Below, in pieces: positions 9,176-16,786 of a stretch of DNA of 64,000 bases (position 1 is its first letter; each line of letters starts with the position of its first letter). The notes under the pieces are model-generated. The model was given only the letters and a program-made list of their open reading frames with translations. It was not told the DNA's origin and made no database searches. Position numbers and translations under genes: made by a program. Source of the DNA: Chitinophagaceae bacterium PMP191F (lineage in GTDB: Bacteria > Bacteroidota > Bacteroidia > Chitinophagales > Chitinophagaceae); the NCBI GenBank assembly GCA_001302245.1, contig LGYU01000008.1, positions 1-64,000 on the forward strand. The letters are read 5' to 3'.

Positions 9176-10179
9176 TTTATGTGAGAAAGTGCCTGAAATG
9201 CCTGTTTTTCAAGGTCTGCCACTTCCAGCAGGTAATCGCCCATCAGGTTATAGTCTTCCTGTTTACCCAGGCGACCTTTATAAATACCCGAAGCCTGTAC
9301 TGCGGCAGTGCGCCACAGATCGCCGGCTTTGGTAAATTGTTTGGCAATATCCAGCAATTTATCATCCGGGTGATAAGCATGTGCCTGTTGTAAAAATGCC
9401 CCGTAAATAAAACGGAATCCGCCGCCACCAGTGCCGATCTCTTCCTGCATACGTACCAGTTGTGCCAGGTACAACCCTGCTTTCTGCGGCCCCAGCTTAT
9501 CACGCCAGTTCTTGATCTTTTTACCGGTATAACGTATACCGCTTACACCTGCAATGTTGCCGGGAATATGCAGCATGTCGCGCACATTTCTTTTAATGCC
9601 GGTTTTAATGGCTTTGCGCATCTGTTCTTCTGTTACCGGTTTTGATTCTTTGGGATAATACAACTGGCCACGTGGAGCCAGTGCGCCTTTGGCAAAACGC
9701 ACACGTTGTAATTCATAACTGGTAAGAGCAGTTACTGTTTCCATCACCGGATCGCTGATCAGGTAATTGTCTGCTTCCTTTCCGTACACAATGAGGTTGT
9801 GTGCATTGAAATGGAAACGATATTCTTTGGGAAAATAGGTCAGGTAATAAACACCTACCTGGCAGCCTACGGGCTGACCGGCGGCAAGACAGTCCTGCAA
9901 TACTTTTTCGGCTTCCTGTGGTGAAGAAAATTTTTTTCTTACCACCGGTATACCCAGCGATTTACAGGTTCTTTTAAAGATCATACCCGGCATGGTGCGA
10001 AATGCAAAGGCCGGCCCGTTGTTGATCTTCAGCAGAGGAATGTAAATGAAGAACAGCCCAGAGCCAATGCCGAAGGCCAGGGGTTCTGTAAGCTGCTGAA
10101 CACCTACAGATTTTAATAAATTAGTGGTTACGCCATTTTCGCAATGCGCAGCCTGAAGGTGTTCAAAATTACTCTTCAT
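9163..10179 (-). CDS. BtrH-like N-terminal domain protein
   Basis: A 338-residue protein whose first half resembles the BtrH N-terminal domain, a cysteine-peptidase-like fold used in butirosin biosynthesis for acyl transfer. The conserved start AAHCENGVTTNLLKSVG holds the candidate catalytic Cys, and HFNAHNLIVYG followed by ISDP supply likely His and Asp. The second half (from about residue 190) is an alpha-helical region of the type often fused to BtrH domains. Acyl transfer from an ACP to a pigment precursor is a reasonable inference. It overlaps both neighbours (11 and 13 bp), so it is tightly co-translated in the left arm. Confidence 0.72.
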   Translation of the reverse strand: MKSNFEHLQAAHCENGVTTNLLKSVGVQQLTEPLAFGIGSGLFFIYIPLLKINNGPAFAFRTMPGMIFKRTCKSLGIPVVRKKFSSPQEAEKVLQDCLAAGQPVGCQVGVYYLTYFPKEYRFHFNAHNLIVYGKEADNYLISDPVMETVTALTSYELQRVRFAKGALAPRGQLYYPKESKPVTEEQMRKAIKTGIKRNVRDMLHIPGNIAGVSGIRYTGKKIKNWRDKLGPQKAGLYLAQLVRMQEEIGTGGGGFRFIYGAFLQQAHAYHPDDKLLDIAKQFTKAGDLWRTAAVQASGIYKGRLGKQEDYNLMGDYLLEVADLEKQAFQALSHIKWHS

Positions 10180-10576
10180 GCACCTGTAATGTTTTAAGCT
10201 CCTGCACAGTTATATTGAATGCTTCGGCGTATTTCTGTAGTTTTTTATCGGAAAGTTTTTCAAACACGACTGGTTTCATATGGCGTTTTACCTGCCATTT
10301 CCAGAAACCGGTGTAAGCAGCCACCATAGCTATATCCATCAACCGCCATTCCATAAAGAACAATACCGGGCTGGCCTCATTGTTCAGCACCTTTTGCTTC
10401 GCATCTTCAATCCGGTGTTTGATATCTTCCCAGGCGGCACCCAATGCAGAAGCCTTTATTTCCCATCCGCGGCTCAGTTCAGTAACATAGTTGCCGGAAC
10501 TGTCCACAGCATAGCAAACCTCGCGGGTAAATTTATCCAGCGCGCTGGGATCCTGCGGTATTTCTTCTTTTTTCAT
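10169..10576 (-). CDS. Small conserved protein of the pigment cluster, function unknown
   Basis: A 135-residue soluble, largely helical protein with no signal peptide. Conserved-looking stretches include FTREVCYAVDSSGNY and SPVLFFMEWRLMDIAMVAAYTGFWKW (about 85-110), an aromatic amphipathic segment. The C-terminus (LSDKKLQKYAEAFNITVQEL) looks like a small helical hairpin. No catalytic motif is recognised. It overlaps the BtrH-like gene by 11 bp, which suggests the two proteins act together. No function is assigned. Confidence 0.65.
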   Translation of the reverse strand: MKKEEIPQDPSALDKFTREVCYAVDSSGNYVTELSRGWEIKASALGAAWEDIKHRIEDAKQKVLNNEASPVLFFMEWRLMDIAMVAAYTGFWKWQVKRHMKPVVFEKLSDKKLQKYAEAFNITVQELKTLQVHEE

Positions 10577-10611
10577 GATTGGGATATGATTGTTCTATAG
10601 TTAAATGGTCT

Positions 10612-10687
10612 GATGGTTATTGTTTATTGATGACAGTACTTACGCCATGGAATTGTAGCCATCAATCCATGTAACAATCAAACCATC
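10612..10687. repeat. Imperfect long inverted repeat between darB and the 135-aa gene
   Basis: The two ends GATGGTT and AACCATC are complementary, and blocks ATTGTT/AACAAT and ATTGATG/CATCAAT inside also pair, with short bulges. It sits in the 117-bp gap between two left-arm genes, so it may be an attenuator or RNA-processing site. Confidence 0.4.
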
Positions 10688-10693
10688 ATCACT

Positions 10694-11842
10694 TTAGCAT
10701 ACCGTCATCAAACAATACACATAAGAAAAACGGGAACTTTCCGGTACCAGCAACAGTATCTTTTGTCCTTTCTGTAGTTTACCGCTATGGAACAATTCAT
10801 CAATCATTAAATAAATAGAACCGGCGCCCACATTGCCTAGTGTAGTAAGGTTGGTAAACCATTTTTCGTAAGGAATGCCCATACCCAGCTCCTGCAGTTG
10901 ATCGTATATTTTGCTTTTGAAGAAGGAGCTTGACATATGTGGTAAAAAGTAATCGATCTCGTCTGCTTTTAATCCTTTCTGATCAAACAAAGCCTTTAAA
11001 CGAATACCACCCAGTGGTACAATATATTCACTCAGCAGTTTTACATCCTGCTTGATACTTAAAATAGACTGTGTCATGATCTCTTCCGGCGAATAGTCCA
11101 TGTAGCTTTTCAATGTACCGTCACTATTCTTATCGCTGGCCATGTACATACAGGCTTCCATTTCGTGTGCATACGAAACGCCTTCCAGCCACTCTATGCG
11201 CAGGTTAAGACCATTTTCATTTTTTTTGCTGGACACTTCAAAAGCAGCCGCACCGTCAGACAACATCCAGCGTAAAAATTCTTTTTCAAAACCGATATAA
11301 GGATTCTCTTCCAGCTGTGTAAGGCGTTGTACTTCGTCTTCAAACACATCAGAACGCAGTACACGTGAAAGGCGTTCAGAACCGGTTGACACAGCTGTTT
11401 CCACATCGCCTGTTTTTACCGCCAGGTATGCATATTTAAAAGCGTGCATACCGGAGCAGCATACACCGGCAGGAGATACAACTTCTATAGCGCCTGTTTC
11501 AGGCAGGTATCCATGTACCATTACACCATGTGAGGGCATCATCTGGTCGGGTGAGGAAGTACCGCATGAAAGCAGTTGAAATGACTTCAGCTTTGCAGGA
11601 TCGTTACCATACAGCGACCTTACTGCCAATGCTGTCATCTGTGCATTGGTATGAGTAGCCTTGCCTTCTTTATTGATAGCATAAAAACGGCGGGTAATAC
11701 CGTTGTTGCGCAAAACGATCCTTTTGGATTTGGATGGTTTATCATTAATATAACCTAAATACGACTCCATTTCGTCATTGGAAACGGGTTCGTTCGGAAG
11801 AAAATGGGCGGTATTTGTAATGTAAACCTGCTTGAAAGACAT
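10694..11842 (-). CDS. darB: DarB-like ketosynthase (FabH-type) for dialkylresorcinol
   Basis: A 382-residue FabH-like condensing enzyme. The nucleophilic Cys lies in PAGVCCSGMHAFKYA, the His in DYFLPHMSSSFF, and the Asn in LTTLGNVGAGSIY, the Cys-His-Asn triad of KAS III. It directly follows the DarA-like gene (13 bp gap). In dialkylresorcinol pathways DarB condenses two beta-oxo acyl precursors to a cyclohexanedione, which DarA aromatises. The assignment combines family type and this gene pairing. The start ATG at 11842 gives a normal N-terminal strand (FKQVYITNTAHFLP). Confidence 0.82.
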   Translation of the reverse strand: MSFKQVYITNTAHFLPNEPVSNDEMESYLGYINDKPSKSKRIVLRNNGITRRFYAINKEGKATHTNAQMTALAVRSLYGNDPAKLKSFQLLSCGTSSPDQMMPSHGVMVHGYLPETGAIEVVSPAGVCCSGMHAFKYAYLAVKTGDVETAVSTGSERLSRVLRSDVFEDEVQRLTQLEENPYIGFEKEFLRWMLSDGAAAFEVSSKKNENGLNLRIEWLEGVSYAHEMEACMYMASDKNSDGTLKSYMDYSPEEIMTQSILSIKQDVKLLSEYIVPLGGIRLKALFDQKGLKADEIDYFLPHMSSSFFKSKIYDQLQELGMGIPYEKWFTNLTTLGNVGAGSIYLMIDELFHSGKLQKGQKILLLVPESSRFSYVYCLMTVC

Positions 11843-11855
11843 CTCTGATAAGGGG

Positions 11856-12755
11856 TTAATTCAATTCTAAATAATATTGTTTCTTTCTGCGTATCCTTTT
11901 CAACAGAAAAGGTTTAAAAAAAATGGTGTTAATGATCAGCACAATGGGTGCAACAATGAATAGCGCAATCAGCAGGTAATATTTGAATACCGTAAGCCAG
12001 GCTGTTCTGTTCTTTTTTTTGATGATCAGGTTGCCCCAGATAGAAAAAAGGCGTCCTGCTCTTTGTTCAATAAACATCAGATCCGACTTCACCTCCAGTG
12101 CCTTTGCCTGTATCAATTTTGTTTGCAATCCCTCCCATGTATTGCTTTGCAGGTGTGGTATTACCAGTTCCCCGAAAGCTTTTGTTTGTGCAATATCTTC
12201 ATCTGACACACCGGGTTTGGGGAAAATACCGAGGTATTTGTCTCTTTTACCCGTCATCATCCAGTATAAAATTGTCACTACACTCACCAGGTTGTTATGC
12301 TTATCAACCAATGCAATGTTCCCGCTTAACCGTGCCCCGGCGTCGCGCAACAGCTTTTTTACTTTTTCCTGAGCATTCAGCCACATGTTACGTGCCCCGA
12401 TAATGGTTATTACCGGAATGTTTTTAGCAACTGCCTTAAAAGCCGGGTGTGTTAGCAATGCCGTAGCTGGTATACTAGGGGATAAGTACCAGGGTTGATA
12501 GCCTACAACTATTAGATCGTATGTTGATTCCTTTGGTTGAAAATCTTCCAGTGGTGCGGGAACACCCAGCACCGATTCGGGCATGGCATCAAAAAAACGT
12601 TTTGATGTCCATGGAAACGCAAACTCTTTTTGCGTACGGATACGGATTTTTTCTACTGTCATGCCCTGTTGAACGAACGGAGCAGTAAAATTATCAATAA
12701 TATCCTCTAACTGACCTGATTGTGTATAATATATGGCTAAAACTTTTTTGCTCAT
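11856..12755 (-). CDS. darA: DarA-like aromatase with flavodoxin-like fold
   Basis: A 299-residue protein with a flavodoxin-like N-terminus (KVLAIYYTQSGQLEDIIDNF, the FMN phosphate loop), a second strand at YDLIVVGYQPWYLSPSIPAT and a third at VITIIGARNMW. After about residue 235 comes a basic stretch and a C-terminal membrane segment (YYLLIALFIVAPIVLIINTI) with a basic tail, so the enzyme is probably membrane-attached. It corresponds to the protein called the dialkylresorcinol condensing enzyme DarA, thought to aromatise the DarB product to a resorcinol. Adjacency to darB supports this. The symbol rests on recognition of family and context, not on a search. Confidence 0.75.
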   Translation of the reverse strand: MSKKVLAIYYTQSGQLEDIIDNFTAPFVQQGMTVEKIRIRTQKEFAFPWTSKRFFDAMPESVLGVPAPLEDFQPKESTYDLIVVGYQPWYLSPSIPATALLTHPAFKAVAKNIPVITIIGARNMWLNAQEKVKKLLRDAGARLSGNIALVDKHNNLVSVVTILYWMMTGKRDKYLGIFPKPGVSDEDIAQTKAFGELVIPHLQSNTWEGLQTKLIQAKALEVKSDLMFIEQRAGRLFSIWGNLIIKKKNRTAWLTVFKYYLLIALFIVAPIVLIINTIFFKPFLLKRIRRKKQYYLELN

Positions 12756-12758
12756 TCT

Positions 12759-13253
12759 TTAGGCCCCGTTGAGTTCAGTTGACTGTAATATTTTTGATTT
12801 TTTACTATAATTTAAAACTGCCTGCTGTACTACAGAAGACAAGCTTTTAAAATGTGTGCGAATATACTGCTTGTCTTTTTCCAAATCGTTTTTATACCCC
12901 AATATTCCGGGTGCGTTCTCTTGTATCATCAGGCGCAAAAACCGGTATTCGGCATTGGCACTGTCTTTTTCCAGCGCAGCTTCCAGTTTTTTGTGTCCTG
13001 ATTTGAAAAGATTCAACTTTTTGCCGGGTCCACCCACCAGGCCTGCTTTTTTCATCAGCAGGGTACCTTCATAGGCGTCTTTGTCATTTCCTTCAGCATT
13101 TTGCACTACTTTCAGTTGGTTATCTATTCCCTTTACATCTTCGCCCGCCAACACACCATAGAACACAGAACGGTCAAATTTATCCTGGCTATACCCAGTA
13201 ACCACTATACCCAGAAAGCCCAGCAATAAAACGGCAATTTTAAAATTTTTCAT
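12759..13253 (-). CDS. Secreted protein of the pigment cluster, function unknown
   Basis: A 164-residue protein with a signal peptide (IAVLLLGFLGIVVTGYSQ). The mature part is helical and charged, with a TPR-like middle region (AALEKDSANAEYRFLRLMIQ) and a C-terminal helix (LSSVVQQAVLNYSKKSK). No catalytic motif is seen. It lies three bases upstream of darA in the same arm, which suggests a periplasmic role in pigment assembly or transport, inferred from position only. Confidence 0.65.
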   Translation of the reverse strand: MKNFKIAVLLLGFLGIVVTGYSQDKFDRSVFYGVLAGEDVKGIDNQLKVVQNAEGNDKDAYEGTLLMKKAGLVGGPGKKLNLFKSGHKKLEAALEKDSANAEYRFLRLMIQENAPGILGYKNDLEKDKQYIRTHFKSLSSVVQQAVLNYSKKSKILQSTELNGA

Positions 13254-13421
13254 AGACTAATAAAATTTTCAAGTGTAAAAAGTATTCCCTCGTTGCACGC
13301 CGCCGTTAAAAAGCTGCTGGTATTCCAGGCAAAAAACACGTTACGATATTATCTCATGTATTCTTAAAGCTGTTAGTAACGGCCGGTAGTGCAATACGGG
13401 TTACCGGTACTCTCTAAAAAG

Positions 13422-15158
13422 CTATGCCATTTCCCTATTACTGCAATCCCCACCGGATTCTATACGCGCAGCCAGTTTTTGCGCAGGCGTAAGGGCCTGT
13501 TGCCACGAATTATTGTACTGCTTGCAGGCTCCGTGAAACGATAGTTGCTGCAGATCGATAGTAGCATCCATATAAGCCGCCAGCCGCTGGAAAAGTACAG
13601 GATTTTCTTTCTGCAGTACCAGCAGGGTAGCATTGGCACCCGCTTTTACTGCAATGGGAACACCCCCACCCAGCTCAGCCCAATGACCGCCCAGCAGCAG
13701 GTTCTTTACCGGGGTACGGTAATGTGCAATTTTGCTTTGCATATTTTCTTTGCCCGGCTTAGCCCCCATCATGGTTCCGTTCTTGTTGCCGGTATACCGC
13801 CAGTGTGTTACCGGTGTAGCCACATCATAAAACATAATATGAGAGCGCAATCCCGGTGCAACGGTTGCATCCACCCGTGCAATGATCACTTCTGCAATAT
13901 CATTTTTCAGTTTTTTATATTCTTCACCCCTGATATAATTGCCATTTTCATCCCGGCCGGTAAACCAGTTATTCTCGTACTCCATAAAGGCGGGCATAAA
14001 CAGGGTTAAAGTACCCATGCCGTGCGGCGCCAGCGACTTATCGCGTACAGAAGGTGCCAGGATGCTGATCTCTGAAGTAGCAGGATCGCCGTTGTGGTGT
14101 TCATCATAGGTCACCTGTTCGCTGGCAATATGTACCAGTTCTTCATTAAATCCCAGTTCTTCCGCAGGACAGTCCAATGCAATGGAAATGGTAACAGATG
14201 AACTGTAGAGTTCGGCCTTACGAAGTTTTTTCTTCAGCTTATCGGGCACAGCAGCAGCTGGCAGCATTTTCTCGTACAAGGTTTCCACATCACATGCAGC
14301 AATAACATATTTACAATTTACCGTATGTATATTTCCGCGGTGTTCAAATTCTACACCCTGGCAGGTATTATTTTCTACCAGCACCTTATTCACCTTACAT
14401 TTAAAATATACGGGGTTGTCATAATATTCCACTATGTGCTGCAGCCATTCCGGTATTACCTGGCCACCTCCTTTGGGGGGACTCTGGAAATCACCATAAT
14501 AAGCCCAGCCTATCGGCACCAGACACGATAGCAGTTCTGTTTCGGAAGTAAAGATCCTGTGCAGGGCCTCATTTTTGAAAAACCGTTTCAACCCTTTTTT
14601 CAATCCTTTTTCGCCGGAATAACGGATAAAAGGGATAAAAGGGAGGGCAAAATCCAGCAAACGGAACTTATTTTTCAATCGTTCATAGGCCGTCATCGTC
14701 TCTTCAGAGCGAAATACGCTGCTGAAGTTCTTAAAGGACCGGCCCAGCCTTTTAGCGGCCTTAAAAAACTGCTCTATGCCTTTTTTGTCTTCAGGAAATT
14801 CTGCGATCAGTTGATCGCGCCATTCATCGGGATTATTGGTAAGCAGGTAATCAAAGCTGTCGCCTACATACCTGCGGATGCGCTGTTGCGGAACAGCTAC
14901 CGGGTAATCGTTGCCTAGCACGTCAAACAGACGGCACACCATTCCATCGGGGGCATATTGATTCAACCAGTGTATAGCAGTGTCAAACCGGAAATCTTTT
15001 CTGCGAAAACCAGCCAGGTACCCCCCCGCGTGCGGTTCCTTTTCCAGCACACAAACCGAAAGCCCTGCTTTACTGAGTAAAGCAGCTGCCGTTAACCCAC
15101 CTACTCCGGCACCGATAATAACGATATCATAATAAGGTTTAATGTCCAGCTTCTGCAT
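13422..15158 (-). CDS. FAD-dependent oxidoreductase, phytoene-desaturase-like (left copy)
   Basis: A 578-residue CrtI/phytoene-dehydrogenase-like flavoprotein with the dinucleotide-binding motif IVIIGAGVGGLTAA close to the N-terminus, the adjoining ExxxxxGG element (LEKEPHAGGYLAGF), and the C-terminal FAD-contact motif LLGGHWAELGGGVPIAV. It is distantly paralogous to 20646-22157. A likely role is desaturation or oxidation of the polyene or ring, but the reaction is not known. The ATG at 15158 is chosen; a TTG eight codons earlier adds residues lacking similarity to the family. It is the first gene of the left arm. Confidence 0.8.
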   Translation of the reverse strand: MQKLDIKPYYDIVIIGAGVGGLTAAALLSKAGLSVCVLEKEPHAGGYLAGFRRKDFRFDTAIHWLNQYAPDGMVCRLFDVLGNDYPVAVPQQRIRRYVGDSFDYLLTNNPDEWRDQLIAEFPEDKKGIEQFFKAAKRLGRSFKNFSSVFRSEETMTAYERLKNKFRLLDFALPFIPFIRYSGEKGLKKGLKRFFKNEALHRIFTSETELLSCLVPIGWAYYGDFQSPPKGGGQVIPEWLQHIVEYYDNPVYFKCKVNKVLVENNTCQGVEFEHRGNIHTVNCKYVIAACDVETLYEKMLPAAAVPDKLKKKLRKAELYSSSVTISIALDCPAEELGFNEELVHIASEQVTYDEHHNGDPATSEISILAPSVRDKSLAPHGMGTLTLFMPAFMEYENNWFTGRDENGNYIRGEEYKKLKNDIAEVIIARVDATVAPGLRSHIMFYDVATPVTHWRYTGNKNGTMMGAKPGKENMQSKIAHYRTPVKNLLLGGHWAELGGGVPIAVKAGANATLLVLQKENPVLFQRLAAYMDATIDLQQLSFHGACKQYNNSWQQALTPAQKLAARIESGGDCSNREMA

Positions 15159-15187
15159 AAGGGTTGCATTCTGTCGTGGCAATTTAT

Positions 15188-15195
15188 CAAATATA
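15188..15195 (-). promoter_or_regulatory. Candidate -7 element for the left arm
   Basis: Read on the minus strand this is TATATTTG, an exact match to the Bacteroidota -7 consensus TAnnTTTG, about 30 bases upstream of the ATG at 15158. No good TTTG was found at the expected -33 distance. Confidence 0.45.
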
Positions 15196-15317
15196 AATGT
15201 AGTGGCGAACTAATTGACCGGCAAGTGGTAAAAGACGCGTTTGGGCTGTTGTTAATTATTCACGCCTTAGTACAAAATACTTACCCGGTGAGTGGTATAC
15301 CGGCGCAACCTGCTTCG

Positions 15318-15344
15318 TTTGGTCTTTATTTTACCCTAATTTTG
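15318..15344 (+). promoter_or_regulatory. Candidate promoter for the right arm
   Basis: TTTG at 15318-15321 and TAATTTTG at 15337-15344 match the -33 and -7 elements of Bacteroidota promoters. The 15-base spacing is shorter than the usual 17-23. It would give an untranslated leader of over 200 bases. Confidence 0.35.
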
Positions 15345-15578
15345 TACGTTGCAACCGGCCGGAGATGATTTCAATATCATGTGGTTAGGCTTTTATGTTG
15401 CATTACGGGAAAACACCGGATAATTACCGGCAAAATACTGCCCACAGAAAAATTTTCTGTCTGTAGCATGGCGCTGCGTGATAGTTACTAGCCGGTAAGT
15501 GCAGCATATTGTTCATACAGACAATATTGAAAACATTTGTGTGCTTTTCATTCGGCCAATGAAAAACAACATAACCTG

Positions 15579-16775
15579 ATGATTCAACCAGATCTGTACA
15601 GGCAAAAGTTTGACGAACTTAAAACCTGTGTTTTAATACCTACCTACAATAATGCCGCCACGCTGGCCGGAGTTATTACCGATGTGCTTGCCTATACCAA
15701 CAATGTCATTGTTGTGAACGACGGCTCTACTGATAATACACCCGATATACTGGCTGCTTTCACCGGTATTCAGCAGGTTAGTTATTCCCCCAACAAGGGC
15801 AAAGGATGGGCTTTACGCAAAGGAATTGCCCGTGCCATTGAACTGGGATATCATTATACTATTTCCATTGATTCGGACGGTCAGCATTTTGCCAAAGATC
15901 TGCCGGTGTTCCTGGAAAAACTGGAGCAGGAACGCAATGCCGTGATCATTGGCGCACGTAATATGGACCAGGCATCTGTGCCCGGTAAAAGCAGTTTTGG
16001 TAATAAATTCTCCAATTTCTGGTTCAAAGTGGAAACGGGTATTACTTCACCCGACACACAATCGGGTTACCGCCTGTACCCGTTGCTGCTACTGAAAGGT
16101 ATGCGATTCATTACCCGCAAATATGAATTTGAAATAGAAGTGCTGGTACGTGCTGCCTGGAAAGGCGCCGCCATTGTATCCGTTCCAGTTACGGTATACT
16201 ACGCACCCAAAGAAACGCGCGTATCGCATTTCCGTCCGTTTAAAGATTTTACACGCATCAGCATTCTTAATACCATACTGGTACTGATTACCTTCCTGTA
16301 CATTAAGCCCCGCAATTTTTTTCGCAGTCTTTTTCAAAAAAAAACATGGAAAAACCTGGTGAATGATCAGTTGCTGCACACCGGGCAGTCTGATACACTG
16401 AAAGCTGTTTCGATAGGCTTTGGTGTATTCATGGGGATTATTCCGATATGGGGTTTTCAACTGGCGGCTGCAATATTTCTGGCCGTGATATTACGGTTGA
16501 ATAAAGCACTGGTGATCATTTCGGCCAATATCAGTATTCCACCTATGATTCCGCTGATCATTTTTCTAAGCTATAAAATGGGTACCTTCTGGATGCATGG
16601 CAATGCAGTTAATATGCCCTTTACCCGGCATATTACACTGGAAATGGTAAAACAAAACCTGCAGCAATATATTTATGGCAGTATTACACTGGCTGTAACG
16701 GCAGGGGTGACAATTGGCCTGCTGACTTTTATCGTACTTAAACTTTTTAAAAGAAAAACTCTTCTGGCCGCATAA
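15579..16775 (+). CDS. Glycosyltransferase family 2 with C-terminal DUF2062 membrane domain
   Basis: A 398-residue protein. Residues about 15-220 form a GT-A glycosyltransferase domain with VLIPTYNNAATL, the nucleotide-binding VVNDGSTDNT, and the metal-binding DSDGQH. The C-terminal part (from about 285) has three membrane segments with the DUF2062 pattern (GVFMGIIPIWGFQL and ISIPPMIPLIIF). Start is the ATG at 15579, since the upstream in-frame TTG is unconvincing. It is the first gene of the right arm. Aryl-polyene clusters often carry such GT2 proteins; the lipid or sugar acceptor is unknown. Confidence 0.82.
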   Translation: MIQPDLYRQKFDELKTCVLIPTYNNAATLAGVITDVLAYTNNVIVVNDGSTDNTPDILAAFTGIQQVSYSPNKGKGWALRKGIARAIELGYHYTISIDSDGQHFAKDLPVFLEKLEQERNAVIIGARNMDQASVPGKSSFGNKFSNFWFKVETGITSPDTQSGYRLYPLLLLKGMRFITRKYEFEIEVLVRAAWKGAAIVSVPVTVYYAPKETRVSHFRPFKDFTRISILNTILVLITFLYIKPRNFFRSLFQKKTWKNLVNDQLLHTGQSDTLKAVSIGFGVFMGIIPIWGFQLAAAIFLAVILRLNKALVIISANISIPPMIPLIIFLSYKMGTFWMHGNAVNMPFTRHITLEMVKQNLQQYIYGSITLAVTAGVTIGLLTFIVLKLFKRKTLLAA

Positions 16776-16786
16776 GCTGCAGTACA

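Larger units (their letters stand above)
15159..15578. promoter_or_regulatory. Divergent control region of the pigment cluster
   Basis: About 420 bp separate the first genes of the two arms, so both main promoters should lie here. Three direct copies of a motif close to CCGGYRAGTG are visible: CCGGCAAGTGGTA at 15218-15230, CCGGTGAGTGGTA at 15286-15298, and CCGGTAAGTGCAG at 15492-15504. They are candidate operators. No coding frame is credible. No regulator gene is encoded inside the cluster, so control would be by a factor from elsewhere. Confidence 0.55.

Noticed and set aside
15537-15578. N-terminal extension of the glycosyltransferase from a TTG
   Set aside because: The added residues lack similarity to the family and the ATG at 15579 fits the domain start.
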